This document shows, in pieces, positions 52,986-62,417 of a DNA stretch of 64,000 bases. The notes beneath the pieces were generated by a model. It saw nothing but the letters and a program-made list of their open reading frames with translations. It was not told where the DNA came from and ran no database searches. The DNA is taken from contig JANQLN010000068.1 in assembly GCA_028280575.1 (NCBI GenBank), forward strand, positions 25,850-89,849. Direction: 5' to 3'. The position numbers were made by a program, and so were the translations under genes. The stretch is from Clostridia bacterium (GTDB taxonomy: Bacteria > Bacillota > Clostridia > Acetivibrionales > STF1-152). Numbering within the stretch: the first letter of the stretch is position 1; every line of letters starts with the position of its first letter.

Positions 52986-54314
52986 ATGAAACGCATTTTA
53001 ATTGTACTCATATGTATGTTATTGCTGCTTCTGCCTATAATGAGCGGGTGTAACAATTCAGGCAAAGCGCCGGATGAAGGAAAAAAAGTTACAGAGGATA
53101 ACAATGCAGAAAAAGGACCGGAAGAAAACAAGAAGAAAACAGTTAAACTCAAGCTCTGGAAATCGGGAGTTGAGGAACAGGAACATGAGTACTGGCTTAA
53201 CTTTGTTAAGAAGTTTGACGAAGCTAACGACAACATTGAGATGGAATACCTGGATGCTCCCTGGACTGATTTCCAAACCAAATTGAATGTTGCTTTTGCT
53301 TCGGGTACGGTGCCGGACATAGTGGGCAACAGTATAAATACTATGCCCCAATTGGTGGAGAAAAACCATTATATTCCTCTTGACGGCTATATTAAAAACT
53401 GGTCTAACAAGGATGAAATAGAGGACTTTTATATTAACTCCGGTGTTTATAAAGGAAAACAGTATGGGATCGGCCATAAAGCAACTGCAGCAATATGGGT
53501 ATATAGAAAGGACTTCTTTGAAAATGCAGGGCTTAATCCTGAAAAGCCTCCCGAAACATGGGAGCAGCTGGCCGAATATGCTTCCAAGCTTACTATACGG
53601 GAAAATGGTACGGTAAAGCAGGCCGGTTTTAATATACCCGTTAATGATGACAAATTGTTCCTTACATTTTTATACCAGGCCGGCGGCAAATTAATAGATG
53701 AAAACAGCAACCCGGCATGGAATTCTCCTGAGGCGCTGGAGGCATTGAATTTCATCAAGGAATTAACTATTGAAAGAAAAGTGAATATTGAAATAAGTAC
53801 TACCGCTAACGACAAACAAAATCTTTTCAGTGCGGGAAGAGCTGCTATGGCATATATGTATACCTCATGGCTTAAAACTCTATTAAAGGAAAAGCCGTCT
53901 TTAAGTGAAAAAATCGGATTGATGGAATTAAAGAACAAAAGGCAGGCAGCATTTTGCGGCTGTGAGCTTTTCTTCATAACAGCAGATTCAAGGCATCATG
54001 ATGAGGCATGGAAGCTCATTGAAAATGCTATGACAGAGGATGAAGTCTGGGAAAGATATAAAAAGACGGGTAATCCTCCAAATATAACTTCATTAAAAGA
54101 ACAGTTTATTAATGATGATCCATTACTTAATAAAGGTACCCTCAACAGTATTGAAAATGGTGTTCATAACGCTAAAGCGGTATGGGGCGGGCTTTATACG
54201 ATGAACTACGGAATGAAAATGGTAGAAGAGGTTGTGTATGGTGTCAAGACCCCTGAAGAAGCACTTAAATCTTATTACGATAAATTTATTAAAGAAATAA
54301 GCAGCTTTAAGTAG
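52986..54314 (+). CDS. Sugar ABC transporter substrate-binding lipoprotein
   Basis: The protein has 442 residues. A lipoprotein signal (MKRILIVLICMLLLLLPIMS, then GC, lipidated Cys22) precedes a family 1 extracellular solute-binding domain (LKLWKSGVEEQEHEYWLNFV, FASGTVPDIVG, LAEYASKLT). It binds an oligosaccharide for the permeases encoded at 54412 and 55315. GGGAGGAT lies before ATG 52986. No ATPase gene is in the operon, so a shared MsmX-type ATPase is expected. Confidence 0.93.
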   Translation: MKRILIVLICMLLLLLPIMSGCNNSGKAPDEGKKVTEDNNAEKGPEENKKKTVKLKLWKSGVEEQEHEYWLNFVKKFDEANDNIEMEYLDAPWTDFQTKLNVAFASGTVPDIVGNSINTMPQLVEKNHYIPLDGYIKNWSNKDEIEDFYINSGVYKGKQYGIGHKATAAIWVYRKDFFENAGLNPEKPPETWEQLAEYASKLTIRENGTVKQAGFNIPVNDDKLFLTFLYQAGGKLIDENSNPAWNSPEALEALNFIKELTIERKVNIEISTTANDKQNLFSAGRAAMAYMYTSWLKTLLKEKPSLSEKIGLMELKNKRQAAFCGCELFFITADSRHHDEAWKLIENAMTEDEVWERYKKTGNPPNITSLKEQFINDDPLLNKGTLNSIENGVHNAKAVWGGLYTMNYGMKMVEEVVYGVKTPEEALKSYYDKFIKEISSFK

Positions 54315-54411
54315 GAGCGCAGCTAATGATGTATGCTTGTGCACAGGATTATTAAGCTCCCGGCATAAGCATACAATTTTGAAAAACGGCCTGTGGGAGA
54401 GGAGCAGACTC

Positions 54412-55296
54412 TTGAATAGGAGAAGGTTATTTAATAATTTTTATGGTTATTTATTAGTATTGCCCAGTTATGCCATATTCTTTTTATTTATTCTAATACC
54501 TTGCTTGATGACTGTAATTATAAGCTTTACAAATTATGATTTATACAAGACAATGGATTTTATAGGGCTTGACAATTATAAGAGGATTATACTGGACGAC
54601 GTATTTATTATTTCAATTAGAAATACTGTGGTCTACACTTTATTCACAATATTCCCTAACCTGGCGCTGGGTTTGCTTGCAGCCGTATTCTTAAGCAGCA
54701 GGATTTTCGGAAGAAGCTTTTTTAGGGCAGCATTTTATATACCATATATTCCTTCCATGATATCGGTATCAATGGTATGGTTATGGATGTTTGATCCTTC
54801 AAACGGCATCTTAAACAAAATAATGCAGGTTTTAAAATTGCCGCAGCAGAAGTGGCTCTTTGATATGGACCTTGCGCTGCCATGCTTGATTGTAATAGGC
54901 ATATGGAAATCTATAGGATATAATATGATATTGTACATAGCAGGAATAAAAGAAATACCTAAATATCTATATGAAGCGTCAAAAATAGATGGTGCATCAT
55001 CTGTAAAAACATTTTTTTTAATAACTTTGCCTATGTTAAGGCCTATTACGTTTTTTTTGCTTGTAACAGGAATGGTCTCTTCATTCAATGTATTTGATCA
55101 GGTTAACGTGTTGACTGAAGGAGGTCCGATTAATGCTACTACAACTATCGTTCATCAGATTTACAGCAGAACGTTTCTCACATATGAAGCAGGCTACGGT
55201 TCTGCTATGACAATTGTACTTATGATAATTGTACTCATACTTACTTTGTTAAACTTCAAGCATGGAAGTCAAGGTATAGACAGGGGATTTGTATAG
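54412..55296 (+). CDS. Sugar ABC transporter permease (MalF/UgpA type)
   Basis: The protein has 294 residues, with six helices, the first in YGYLLVLPSYAIFFLFILIP. The EAA loop is YEASKIDGASSVKTFFLITL, and FNVFDQVNVLTEGGPINATT is the usual motif of this permease type. TTG 54412 follows AGGAG (54400-54404) at seven bases; earlier in-frame starts lack a binding site. It pairs with the 55315 product. Confidence 0.92.
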   Translation: MNRRRLFNNFYGYLLVLPSYAIFFLFILIPCLMTVIISFTNYDLYKTMDFIGLDNYKRIILDDVFIISIRNTVVYTLFTIFPNLALGLLAAVFLSSRIFGRSFFRAAFYIPYIPSMISVSMVWLWMFDPSNGILNKIMQVLKLPQQKWLFDMDLALPCLIVIGIWKSIGYNMILYIAGIKEIPKYLYEASKIDGASSVKTFFLITLPMLRPITFFLLVTGMVSSFNVFDQVNVLTEGGPINATTTIVHQIYSRTFLTYEAGYGSAMTIVLMIIVLILTLLNFKHGSQGIDRGFV

Positions 55297-55314
55297 AGAA
55301 AGGAGTTATAAAAT

Positions 55315-56196
55315 TTGGAAGAAGCCGCATCTCGTTTTTATAAAAGCCATAAAAAATACATTCTTTTCACGGTGATGTGTATTTTGTCCTGTTTAGTTTT
55401 ATTTCCCTTTGTAATTATGTTTCTTACATCGCTAAAAACAGCTGATGAAATACTTTCCCCCGTTTTTAAAATACTGCCGGAAAGAATTAATTTGGAGAAC
55501 TACCTTAAAATATTACAGAAAGGGAATTGGACAAGATACTTTATTAACAGCATTTTCTTAACGATAACGGTTACCTGTTTAAGCCTTTTGATAAACTCCA
55601 TGGCAGGATTTTCATTTGCACGTATAGAATTCATAGGAAGAAAAACATTGTTTATTCTTTTAATGCTGGGATTGATGATTCCTGCTCAGATTACATTAAT
55701 TCCTATGTTCATAATCATTAAGAACTTTCCTTTGGCCGGCGGCAATAATTTGTTGGGATTCGGAGGCAGCGGATTAATTGATACATATCTTGGAATTATG
55801 CTTCCGCAGCTTTCAGGAGCATTTGGCATATTCCTATGCAGGCAGTTTTATTTAAGCTTTCCAAAAGCTATAGATGATGCGGCATTTATAGACGGCTGCG
55901 CATATCCGAGAATATATTTTAATATATATTTGCCCCAGAGCAAGTCAGTTTTAATCAGTTTAGGTACTTTGAAACTTACTTACACCTGGAATGACTATAT
56001 GTGGCCGCTAGTTGTTGTAAAATCGGACAGAATGAGGACAGTCCAGTTAGCCCTGGCCAGTTTTAGGGATGAAGTAATAAAATGGGAAATGCTTATGGCT
56101 GCAACAACACTTGTATCAATACCTTTAATAATAGTATTCTTGATTAACCAAAACCTTTTTACTCAAGGAATAAGCACTACCGGCATTAAAGGATAG
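55315..56196 (+). CDS. Sugar ABC transporter permease (MalG/UgpE type)
   Basis: The protein has 293 residues with six helices. The EAA loop is DDAAFIDGCAYPRIYFNIYL and the C-terminus FTQGISTTGIKG is typical of MalG-type permeases. TTG 55315 follows AAAGGAG. It lies 18 bases after the other permease gene and 14 bases before the sulfatase gene, so transport and desulfation are co-expressed. Confidence 0.93.
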   Translation: MEEAASRFYKSHKKYILFTVMCILSCLVLFPFVIMFLTSLKTADEILSPVFKILPERINLENYLKILQKGNWTRYFINSIFLTITVTCLSLLINSMAGFSFARIEFIGRKTLFILLMLGLMIPAQITLIPMFIIIKNFPLAGGNNLLGFGGSGLIDTYLGIMLPQLSGAFGIFLCRQFYLSFPKAIDDAAFIDGCAYPRIYFNIYLPQSKSVLISLGTLKLTYTWNDYMWPLVVVKSDRMRTVQLALASFRDEVIKWEMLMAATTLVSIPLIIVFLINQNLFTQGISTTGIKG

Positions 56197-56210
56197 GAGA
56201 CCGTATAGTT

Positions 56211-57695
56211 ATGTTAAAAGACGGCGTTAACAGTCCGGACAAAAAACAATATAACAGGCCCAATATTTTATGGATATGCACCGACCAGCAAAGGTGTGAC
56301 ACATTGGGATGTTATGGGAATAAATATACAATCACACCAAACATCGATAAGCTGGCAAAAACAGGTGTAATATTTGATAACTGCTTCTGTCAATGCCCGG
56401 TATGCTCACCAAGCCGTTCGAGCTTTCTTACGGGCAGGTATCCCAGGACCACAAGATGCAGGCAGAATGGCCAGGCAATACCTCTAGATGAGAAAACTGT
56501 GACAGGAATACTTAATGAGTATGGATATATATGCGGTCTGTCCGGAAAGCTTCACCTGTCCCCATGCGCACCTTCCGCCTGCAAAGCAATGGAAAGACGC
56601 ATAGATGACGGGTACTCAGAGTTTCACTGGTCACATAGTACCGATAACTTGTGGCCTACAAATGAGTATTTGCGGTTTCTAAAGCAAAAGGGCATAAGTT
56701 ATACGACAAAAAAGCTGCAAGGATTTGATACGGTGAATTATGGAATGGATGAAGAATATCACCAGACTACCTGGTGTGTGGATAAAGCAATTTCATTTAT
56801 TGAAGCAAACCATGAAAGCAATACCAGATGGATGTTTTCCGTTAATATTTACGATCCGCATCATCCATTTGATCCTCCTAAAAAATATATTGACAGGTAT
56901 TTAAAATCTTTAAATGAAATTCCCTTGCCAAATTATGTAAAGGGAGAGTTGTACAACAAACCCCGGGTTCAGACGGCCGACCACAGGGGGGCATACAACA
57001 GTCGAAATGTAAAATATAGTTATGACAGGATGAGCGATTACGAACATAGGCTGATTAAAGCCTCGTACTGGGCTATGACCGACCTTATAGACAAGCAGGT
57101 GGGAAGACTTGTGGACATACTTGAAAGTACGGAACAGCTTGATAATACAATTATTATTTTTTCTTCAGACCATGGAGAAATGCTGGGGGACCATGGGATA
57201 TATTTAAAAGGACCATATTTTTATGACCCTCTTGTCAAGGTACCTTTAATCATTTCATGGCCGGGAAGCATTAAAAAAGCATTCAGGTCTAAGGCCCTTG
57301 TAGAGTTAATTGATATTGCTCCCACATTGCTTGAGGCCATTGACGAAAAACCCTATGAGGGGATGCAGGGCAAATCGTTCTGGAAGCATATAAATCTTGA
57401 AAAGAATGAGGCAGCACACAGGGACAGCGTTTACAGCGAGTATTATAATGCAATGCCGTTTCACAAGAAGCCTTCGGCTTATTCTACAATGGTTTTTGAC
57501 GGAAGGTATAAGCTTGTAAAGATGCATGCAACCAATGAAGGTGAATTGTACGACCTGCAGGAAGATAGGTATGAAACGGTAAACAGGTGGAGTGATGATT
57601 CATATAAAGATGTAAAAATAAATATGCTGGCTCTTATGTGTGACAGGATGTGTTGGACAATAGACCCTTTGCCTTTACGATTATCTGCATGGTAG
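56211..57695 (+). CDS. Type I sulfatase (Cys-type)
   Basis: The protein has 494 residues. The formylglycine site is Cys65 in PVCSPSRSSFLTGR; metal ligands lie in CTDQQRCDT and IIIFSSDHGEMLGDHG. It has no signal peptide, so it works in the cytosol on imported sulfated sugars. Activation needs an anaerobic sulfatase-maturating enzyme (anSME), which is not in this window. GGAGACC precedes ATG 56211. It is the last gene before a 22-bp palindrome. Confidence 0.92.
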   Translation: MLKDGVNSPDKKQYNRPNILWICTDQQRCDTLGCYGNKYTITPNIDKLAKTGVIFDNCFCQCPVCSPSRSSFLTGRYPRTTRCRQNGQAIPLDEKTVTGILNEYGYICGLSGKLHLSPCAPSACKAMERRIDDGYSEFHWSHSTDNLWPTNEYLRFLKQKGISYTTKKLQGFDTVNYGMDEEYHQTTWCVDKAISFIEANHESNTRWMFSVNIYDPHHPFDPPKKYIDRYLKSLNEIPLPNYVKGELYNKPRVQTADHRGAYNSRNVKYSYDRMSDYEHRLIKASYWAMTDLIDKQVGRLVDILESTEQLDNTIIIFSSDHGEMLGDHGIYLKGPYFYDPLVKVPLIISWPGSIKKAFRSKALVELIDIAPTLLEAIDEKPYEGMQGKSFWKHINLEKNEAAHRDSVYSEYYNAMPFHKKPSAYSTMVFDGRYKLVKMHATNEGELYDLQEDRYETVNRWSDDSYKDVKINMLALMCDRMCWTIDPLPLRLSAW

Positions 57696-57700
57696 GGATT

Positions 57701-57722
57701 AATATGATACCGGTATCATATT
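57701..57722. promoter_or_regulatory. 22-bp perfect palindrome matching the cre consensus
   Basis: The palindrome centres on TGATACCGGTATCA, which fits TGWNANCGNTNWCA at every fixed position, and extends four further bases on each side. It lies six bases after the sulfatase stop and 178 bases before the isomerase gene. It could bind CcpA (with Crh) or a LacI-family repressor. Confidence 0.6.
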
Positions 57723-57900
57723 CTAAAAATAAATCAAAAAAACTGATTATTTGGAATTTGTTTAACAGTACTACGGCAAAAAGACTTACAAAGCTTAACT
57801 TTAGTACTGGTTTAAGAGTTCTAAAAAAGGAGGTGAACAAAAACACTATTTTATAATTTCCAGCTTTAATTAATAAACTTAAAATTACGGAGGTATCATT

Positions 57901-59343
57901 ATGTGGTGGAATGATGTAAAACTAAACGTACAGCCAATTTTTGTAAACTATTCACCCTGTGTAACAGGTGAAGCACTAAACAGCCTCTCAAAAGCAGAGG
58001 TGGATGCATCAATGAAGGAAAAGATGGAAAAAATCCAATCTTCATTAAAGTATGTAAATATTTTAGAACCGCTTCTTGTAGAAAGTGAAGAGGATATTCA
58101 AAGCATTAAGGGCAAGCTGACAAAAGATGTTGACTTCTTACTGCCGACCATTGCAGGACATCTTTATAAGGACGGATGGCGTCATTCTTTGCCTACCGAA
58201 TTAAGACTGGGTGATTTCGACATACCCGTACTTAAGCTTGCCATGTCGGTATGGGACTTTTTAGGGCTTGAGCTTGTAGCTGCATTGAGGGATAGGGGTA
58301 AAAAGGCCTACTATGCGGCTACACCGGAAATCATGAACAATACTCTCAAAACCCAGCAGGTTAAAAAAGCTATGAGTCTAAGTAAATGCCTGATATTTGG
58401 AAATGTTCAGAACAGGCTGGTAACTATTCAGGAAGGTATTGCAGGAAATATATATGACCCGATTTTGGTCAAGGAAAAGCTAGGTATAGAGATTGAATAT
58501 TGGACTACCGACCAGCTGGCTAAATGTATAGAAAAACACGTATCATTAAAAGATGCGGAAAAAATTGCAGATGATTGGCTGAACGGTGCTGTGTCTGTAA
58601 GGCATGTATTCAGAAAGGATGAGGTTGACAGGAAGTATATTGTGAATCTGGCCAGGCTTCATCTCGGCATGAAAAAGGCACTGGAGCTTACAAAATCCAC
58701 CGCATTAGCCGGGTGCGGGGCCTCTGCTTTTGCGATAAGCCCTGAAGCACCGCCGTGTCTTCCTTTTACCTGGCTAAAGGATGAAGGCATTCCTGCAGGG
58801 TGTGAAGCCGATATGAATGCTACTTTAGCTATGATAATGATGCAATATACGGCAGATGCTCCGGTGGACATGGGAAACATACTCCAACCTATAGGAGCTT
58901 CACGGATGGCTGACTTTGATGTACCTGACCCGTTGAATGATACAACCTTACAGATTACGCATTCAGTTACTCCCCGCAAGTTCAAGGGCTACTGTTCAAA
59001 GGCCGTAAGCTATGAGCTCATAGGTACCCACTGTTCTACCTGTTACGGTACAAATCATTATGTTGAGCTTGAAGAAGGATGTCCTGCAACTGTCGCACGT
59101 TTTTCACCCCGGGCAAAGAAACTAATGCTTTGTAAAGGTATTATCACCGGTTCCGAAATAACTCCGGCAGAGGGCAACAGAGAAGTTGCCTACATTGACA
59201 TTGGCCGGAATGCAGCAGAGTTTATGAGTGAGCTTGCCAACTATGGCAATCATCTGGCATATGTTTATGGAGACCATATTAATAAGTTATGTGAATTATG
59301 CAATGAACTGGGAGTAGAACCGGATATACTTGCAAGCAAATAA
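57901..59343 (+). CDS. FucI/AraA-like sugar isomerase family protein
   Basis: The protein has 480 residues. The C-terminal half matches the L-fucose/L-arabinose isomerase C-terminal domain pattern (CLPFTWLKDEGIPAGCEADM, NATLAMIMMQYTADAPVDMG, GTHCSTCYGTNHYVELEEG). Such proteins interconvert aldoses and ketoses with a divalent metal; some relatives act on sulfated or amino sugars. Residue-level assignment of the metal ligands is not secure. GGAGGTAT precedes ATG 57901. It opens the catabolic part of the locus. Confidence 0.75.
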   Translation: MWWNDVKLNVQPIFVNYSPCVTGEALNSLSKAEVDASMKEKMEKIQSSLKYVNILEPLLVESEEDIQSIKGKLTKDVDFLLPTIAGHLYKDGWRHSLPTELRLGDFDIPVLKLAMSVWDFLGLELVAALRDRGKKAYYAATPEIMNNTLKTQQVKKAMSLSKCLIFGNVQNRLVTIQEGIAGNIYDPILVKEKLGIEIEYWTTDQLAKCIEKHVSLKDAEKIADDWLNGAVSVRHVFRKDEVDRKYIVNLARLHLGMKKALELTKSTALAGCGASAFAISPEAPPCLPFTWLKDEGIPAGCEADMNATLAMIMMQYTADAPVDMGNILQPIGASRMADFDVPDPLNDTTLQITHSVTPRKFKGYCSKAVSYELIGTHCSTCYGTNHYVELEEGCPATVARFSPRAKKLMLCKGIITGSEITPAEGNREVAYIDIGRNAAEFMSELANYGNHLAYVYGDHINKLCELCNELGVEPDILASK

Positions 59344-59446
59344 TAATAAAACTATGGACGGATTACGCCCAGGAGCATTGGACAGGACTCCTGGGCGTAA
59401 TCCGGCATTATCACACTACTCACAAATAAGCGAGGTTGTAATAATT

Positions 59447-60598
59447 ATGAAAATTGTTGAAGTCAGAACCGTTTTACTTTCCTATCTTCTTAAGGATGAG
59501 GAACAATTCAGCTGGTCTGCGGGGACAACTGTTCAAAGGAACGCCATTTTGATTGAGATTACTACGGATGAGGGCATTAAAGGTATTGGTGAGGTTGGTG
59601 ATATTGGACTTGCTCCTTTGGCAACAGGCGAAATGGTAGCGCATTATTTTAAACCCATGCTTGTGGGACATGACCCGTCAATGATACAAAATCTGTACAG
59701 GCTGATGTATAATCGCTCTGCGCCTGTAGGCAGGAAAGGTTTGGTTGTTGCAGTTGTAAGCGGTATAGAGCAGGCCTTATGGGACATAATGGGTAAAGCA
59801 GCAGGATTACCGGTTTACAAGCTGCTGGGCGGCAGAGCAAGAGACAGGATTATTGCCTATGCCAGTGCAGGTATGCATGGCAATTTGAGTCAAATGGCCG
59901 ATGGACTGGATATATTGAAAAAAGCCGGGTATAAGGCTGTTAAAATCAGAATTGGTTACGGGCTTGCAGAAGATGTTGAACTGGTATCGGCTGCCAGGGA
60001 AGCCCTGGGGGATGTTATAGACTTGATGGTGGACGCGGGGCAGGAATATAAAGATAATCCCTGGAACATTCATCATGCCCTTCGTGAAGCAAGGGCTTTG
60101 GAGAAATTCGGGCTTAGATGGATTGAAGGACCTCTTGCTTATGATGATATAGAGGGCCATGTCGAACTGGCAGGATTGATTGATACACCAATAGCAACGG
60201 GAGAAAATGAATGTTCGGTTTATGGTTTTAAGGAACTAATAGCAAGAAGAGGGGCTGATATTGTTCAACCGGACGTGACCCATGCAGGCGGCTTTATTGA
60301 GTGCCGTAAAATTGCCAATATGGCAGAGGCATATGGTTTGGAATGTGCTCCTCACATATTTAAAGGCGGTGTGAGCTTGGCTGCCAATTTACATTTTATC
60401 GCCTCTACACCAAATTGTATTTATGCAGAGGTGGACCAAATGCCTAATCCTTTGCGTGACGAGCTGCTGATAAAGCCCTTTAAGATTGAAGACGGCTATA
60501 TTGAAATGCATGATATACCTGGCCTTGGGGTTCAGCTTACGGAAGAAATCGAACATAAGTATCCCTATTATCCAGGACCTGAATTAAGACGCATATGA
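59447..60598 (+). CDS. Enolase-superfamily dehydratase (mandelate racemase/MLE type)
   Basis: The protein has 383 residues. The barrel has a catalytic K-x-R (AVKIRIG), metal ligands in MVDAGQE, WIEGPL and ATGENE, and the Asp/His pair in QPDVTHAGG and APHIFKGG. Members abstract a proton beside a carboxylate, and most dehydrate sugar acids such as galactonate. Sugar acid dehydration fits this locus, but the substrate is not determined. ATG 59447 is preferred to an upstream start because the family begins MKIVEV. Confidence 0.88.
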   Translation: MKIVEVRTVLLSYLLKDEEQFSWSAGTTVQRNAILIEITTDEGIKGIGEVGDIGLAPLATGEMVAHYFKPMLVGHDPSMIQNLYRLMYNRSAPVGRKGLVVAVVSGIEQALWDIMGKAAGLPVYKLLGGRARDRIIAYASAGMHGNLSQMADGLDILKKAGYKAVKIRIGYGLAEDVELVSAAREALGDVIDLMVDAGQEYKDNPWNIHHALREARALEKFGLRWIEGPLAYDDIEGHVELAGLIDTPIATGENECSVYGFKELIARRGADIVQPDVTHAGGFIECRKIANMAEAYGLECAPHIFKGGVSLAANLHFIASTPNCIYAEVDQMPNPLRDELLIKPFKIEDGYIEMHDIPGLGVQLTEEIEHKYPYYPGPELRRI

Positions 60599-60634
60599 TT
60601 TAAGTATCCATAATAATATTTGGAGGGGTGCTTC

Positions 60635-61477
60635 ATGGGAATTGAAATTGGGGTTCACAGATGGACTTTTGGAAGATGTACCACTCTTGAATCTTCTTTA
60701 ATAGCACGTGCTTTGGGTTTTAATTGTATGGATTTGGGAAATGCTTTGGATTTTGACCCGGACTATATTGTTAACCATATAAATGAAGAATCCAGTCGTT
60801 TTAATAAAATCAAGGAAGAGACAGGTGTGCGTTTTATAGATGCTGTTCCACAGTTTGAACCTGTTTTTGGAAATAATCACCCTGATTGTGAAATAAGAAA
60901 AAATTATATAAAAAAATTAAAAAGATTTTTTGAATTTGCGGCCCGTATAGGCCTTGAGGGAGTTACTTTAAGTCCTGGAAAATATTGGCCCGGTGAGTCT
61001 GAGGAAGACAGCTTTAAAAGAGGCATTGAAGAATTGCACCTGGCAATGCTGAGCTCTTGCAGTTATGGTATCAAGGTACGTGTGGAACCGCATATCCAAA
61101 GTATAGCATGGACTCCCGGCCTTATGCTGAAAATACTAAAGCAAATAGACGGCCTTACTCTTACCCTGGACTATTCACATTTTGCATATAATTGCCTTCC
61201 TTATGAACAAATACAGATATTAAACGGGTATGCCAGCCATTGGCATGCACGTCAGGCCAGGGGCGGAAAACTGCAATGCAAATATGAAACCGGAGAAATC
61301 GATTTTACAAGAATTGTAAATTATTTAAAAAACCGTCAGTATAACGGTGTTATATGTATAGAATATGTCCATAGCCGCTGGATGGATATGGATGATATTG
61401 ACTGCATCGGTGAAACGGTTATTTTAAGAGACCATTTAATTGACTGTTTAGATAGTAACGGCTCAACAAAAAAGTGA
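60635..61477 (+). CDS. Sugar phosphate isomerase/epimerase (AP endonuclease-2-like TIM barrel)
   Basis: The protein has 280 residues and a xylose-isomerase-like TIM barrel: GIEIGVHRWTFG, GVTLSPGKYWPG, VRVEPHIQSIAWTP, LTLDYSHFAYN and VICIEYVH, with Glu, Asp and His residues for a metal site. It should isomerise or epimerise a sugar or a sugar-derived intermediate. GGAGGGG lies before ATG 60635 (an earlier in-frame ATG is at 60620). It lies 36 bases after the dehydratase gene and 16 before the next gene. Confidence 0.85.
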   Translation: MGIEIGVHRWTFGRCTTLESSLIARALGFNCMDLGNALDFDPDYIVNHINEESSRFNKIKEETGVRFIDAVPQFEPVFGNNHPDCEIRKNYIKKLKRFFEFAARIGLEGVTLSPGKYWPGESEEDSFKRGIEELHLAMLSSCSYGIKVRVEPHIQSIAWTPGLMLKILKQIDGLTLTLDYSHFAYNCLPYEQIQILNGYASHWHARQARGGKLQCKYETGEIDFTRIVNYLKNRQYNGVICIEYVHSRWMDMDDIDCIGETVILRDHLIDCLDSNGSTKK

Positions 61478-61493
61478 AGGGGGAATATTTTTC

Positions 61494-62402
61494 ATGGGTA
61501 AAACAAAAACACACAAAAAAGTTGCGGTCACAGGAATATGCGGAGGTATAGGGCCATACCTGCTAAATGAGCTGACAGGTGCGGGACATCATGTTATAGG
61601 TATTGACATGAACAAACTCGATATTGGCATTAAAGTGAGAAAGGCCGATTTGAGAAAAATGGGAGAAGCTCTCTGGGCTTTGGAAAACGCAGAGGTTGTT
61701 GTTCACTTTGGTGCAATTGCCGAATTAGAGCAGCAAGCAAACCATGTAACATTTTCCAATAATGCTTCAGCTACCTGTAATGTGTTTGAAGCTTCAAGGA
61801 TACTGGGAATTAAAAGGGTTATTTTAGCTTCAAGCGTTTCAGCCTATGGTTTTTGCTGGGCCAGCCAAAAGTTCCCTCCCCGTTTTTTACCGCTGGACGA
61901 AACTCATCCTCTGTTAGGGCAGGATTGCTACGCACTGTCAAAAGCCGTATGTGAAGAAATTGCCGCAGCATATAACAGGCTTTTAGGAATGGATGCCATA
62001 TGCCTGCGTTTTCCATGGGCGGTATTGCCGCAATTTTATGAAAAATGGTTCCTGGACGCAATGCACGGCTGTCCTGATGATGCGGCATGGCGGCATTTGT
62101 GGGCATACTGTGATGTCCGGGATCTTGCACAAGCTGTGAGGCTTGCCGTTGAACACCCCCAATCCCTGGGTTTTAAAACTTTTAACGTAATTGCCGACGA
62201 CCATGTTCTTTCGCCGGAGCCAATTCTTAATTTGATTAAATCATACTTTCCGCAAGTACCTGTTAAGGAGGAAAGTCTGCAGGGTGACGCAACTGCCATA
62301 GATAACAGTAAAATAAAAAAGATTTTAGGATTTAAGCCCCGGCACACATGGCGAATGCATGCAGATTTGGAGAAGTGGAGAAAGAGCAGAGCCAATAGTT
62401 AA
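61494..62402 (+). CDS. NAD-dependent epimerase/dehydratase (extended SDR)
   Basis: The protein has 302 residues. The cofactor motif TGICGGIGPYLLNE is at residues 12-25, and the catalytic YxxxK is in CYALSKAVCEE. The Ser of the triad lies in LASSVSAYG. Extended SDRs act on sugars or sugar acids as dehydrogenase, epimerase or lactone-forming enzymes; a uronate or aldose dehydrogenase role is plausible here. GGGGGAATA precedes ATG 61494. It is coupled to the TIM-barrel gene upstream and the sulfatase gene downstream. Confidence 0.88.
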   Translation: MGKTKTHKKVAVTGICGGIGPYLLNELTGAGHHVIGIDMNKLDIGIKVRKADLRKMGEALWALENAEVVVHFGAIAELEQQANHVTFSNNASATCNVFEASRILGIKRVILASSVSAYGFCWASQKFPPRFLPLDETHPLLGQDCYALSKAVCEEIAAAYNRLLGMDAICLRFPWAVLPQFYEKWFLDAMHGCPDDAAWRHLWAYCDVRDLAQAVRLAVEHPQSLGFKTFNVIADDHVLSPEPILNLIKSYFPQVPVKEESLQGDATAIDNSKIKKILGFKPRHTWRMHADLEKWRKSRANS

Positions 62403-62417
62403 GGAGGAGTATCAAAT

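Noticed and set aside
53447..53977. 176-residue minus-strand open frame
   Set aside because: It is antisense to the solute-binding lipoprotein gene, which has a full signal peptide and family motifs.
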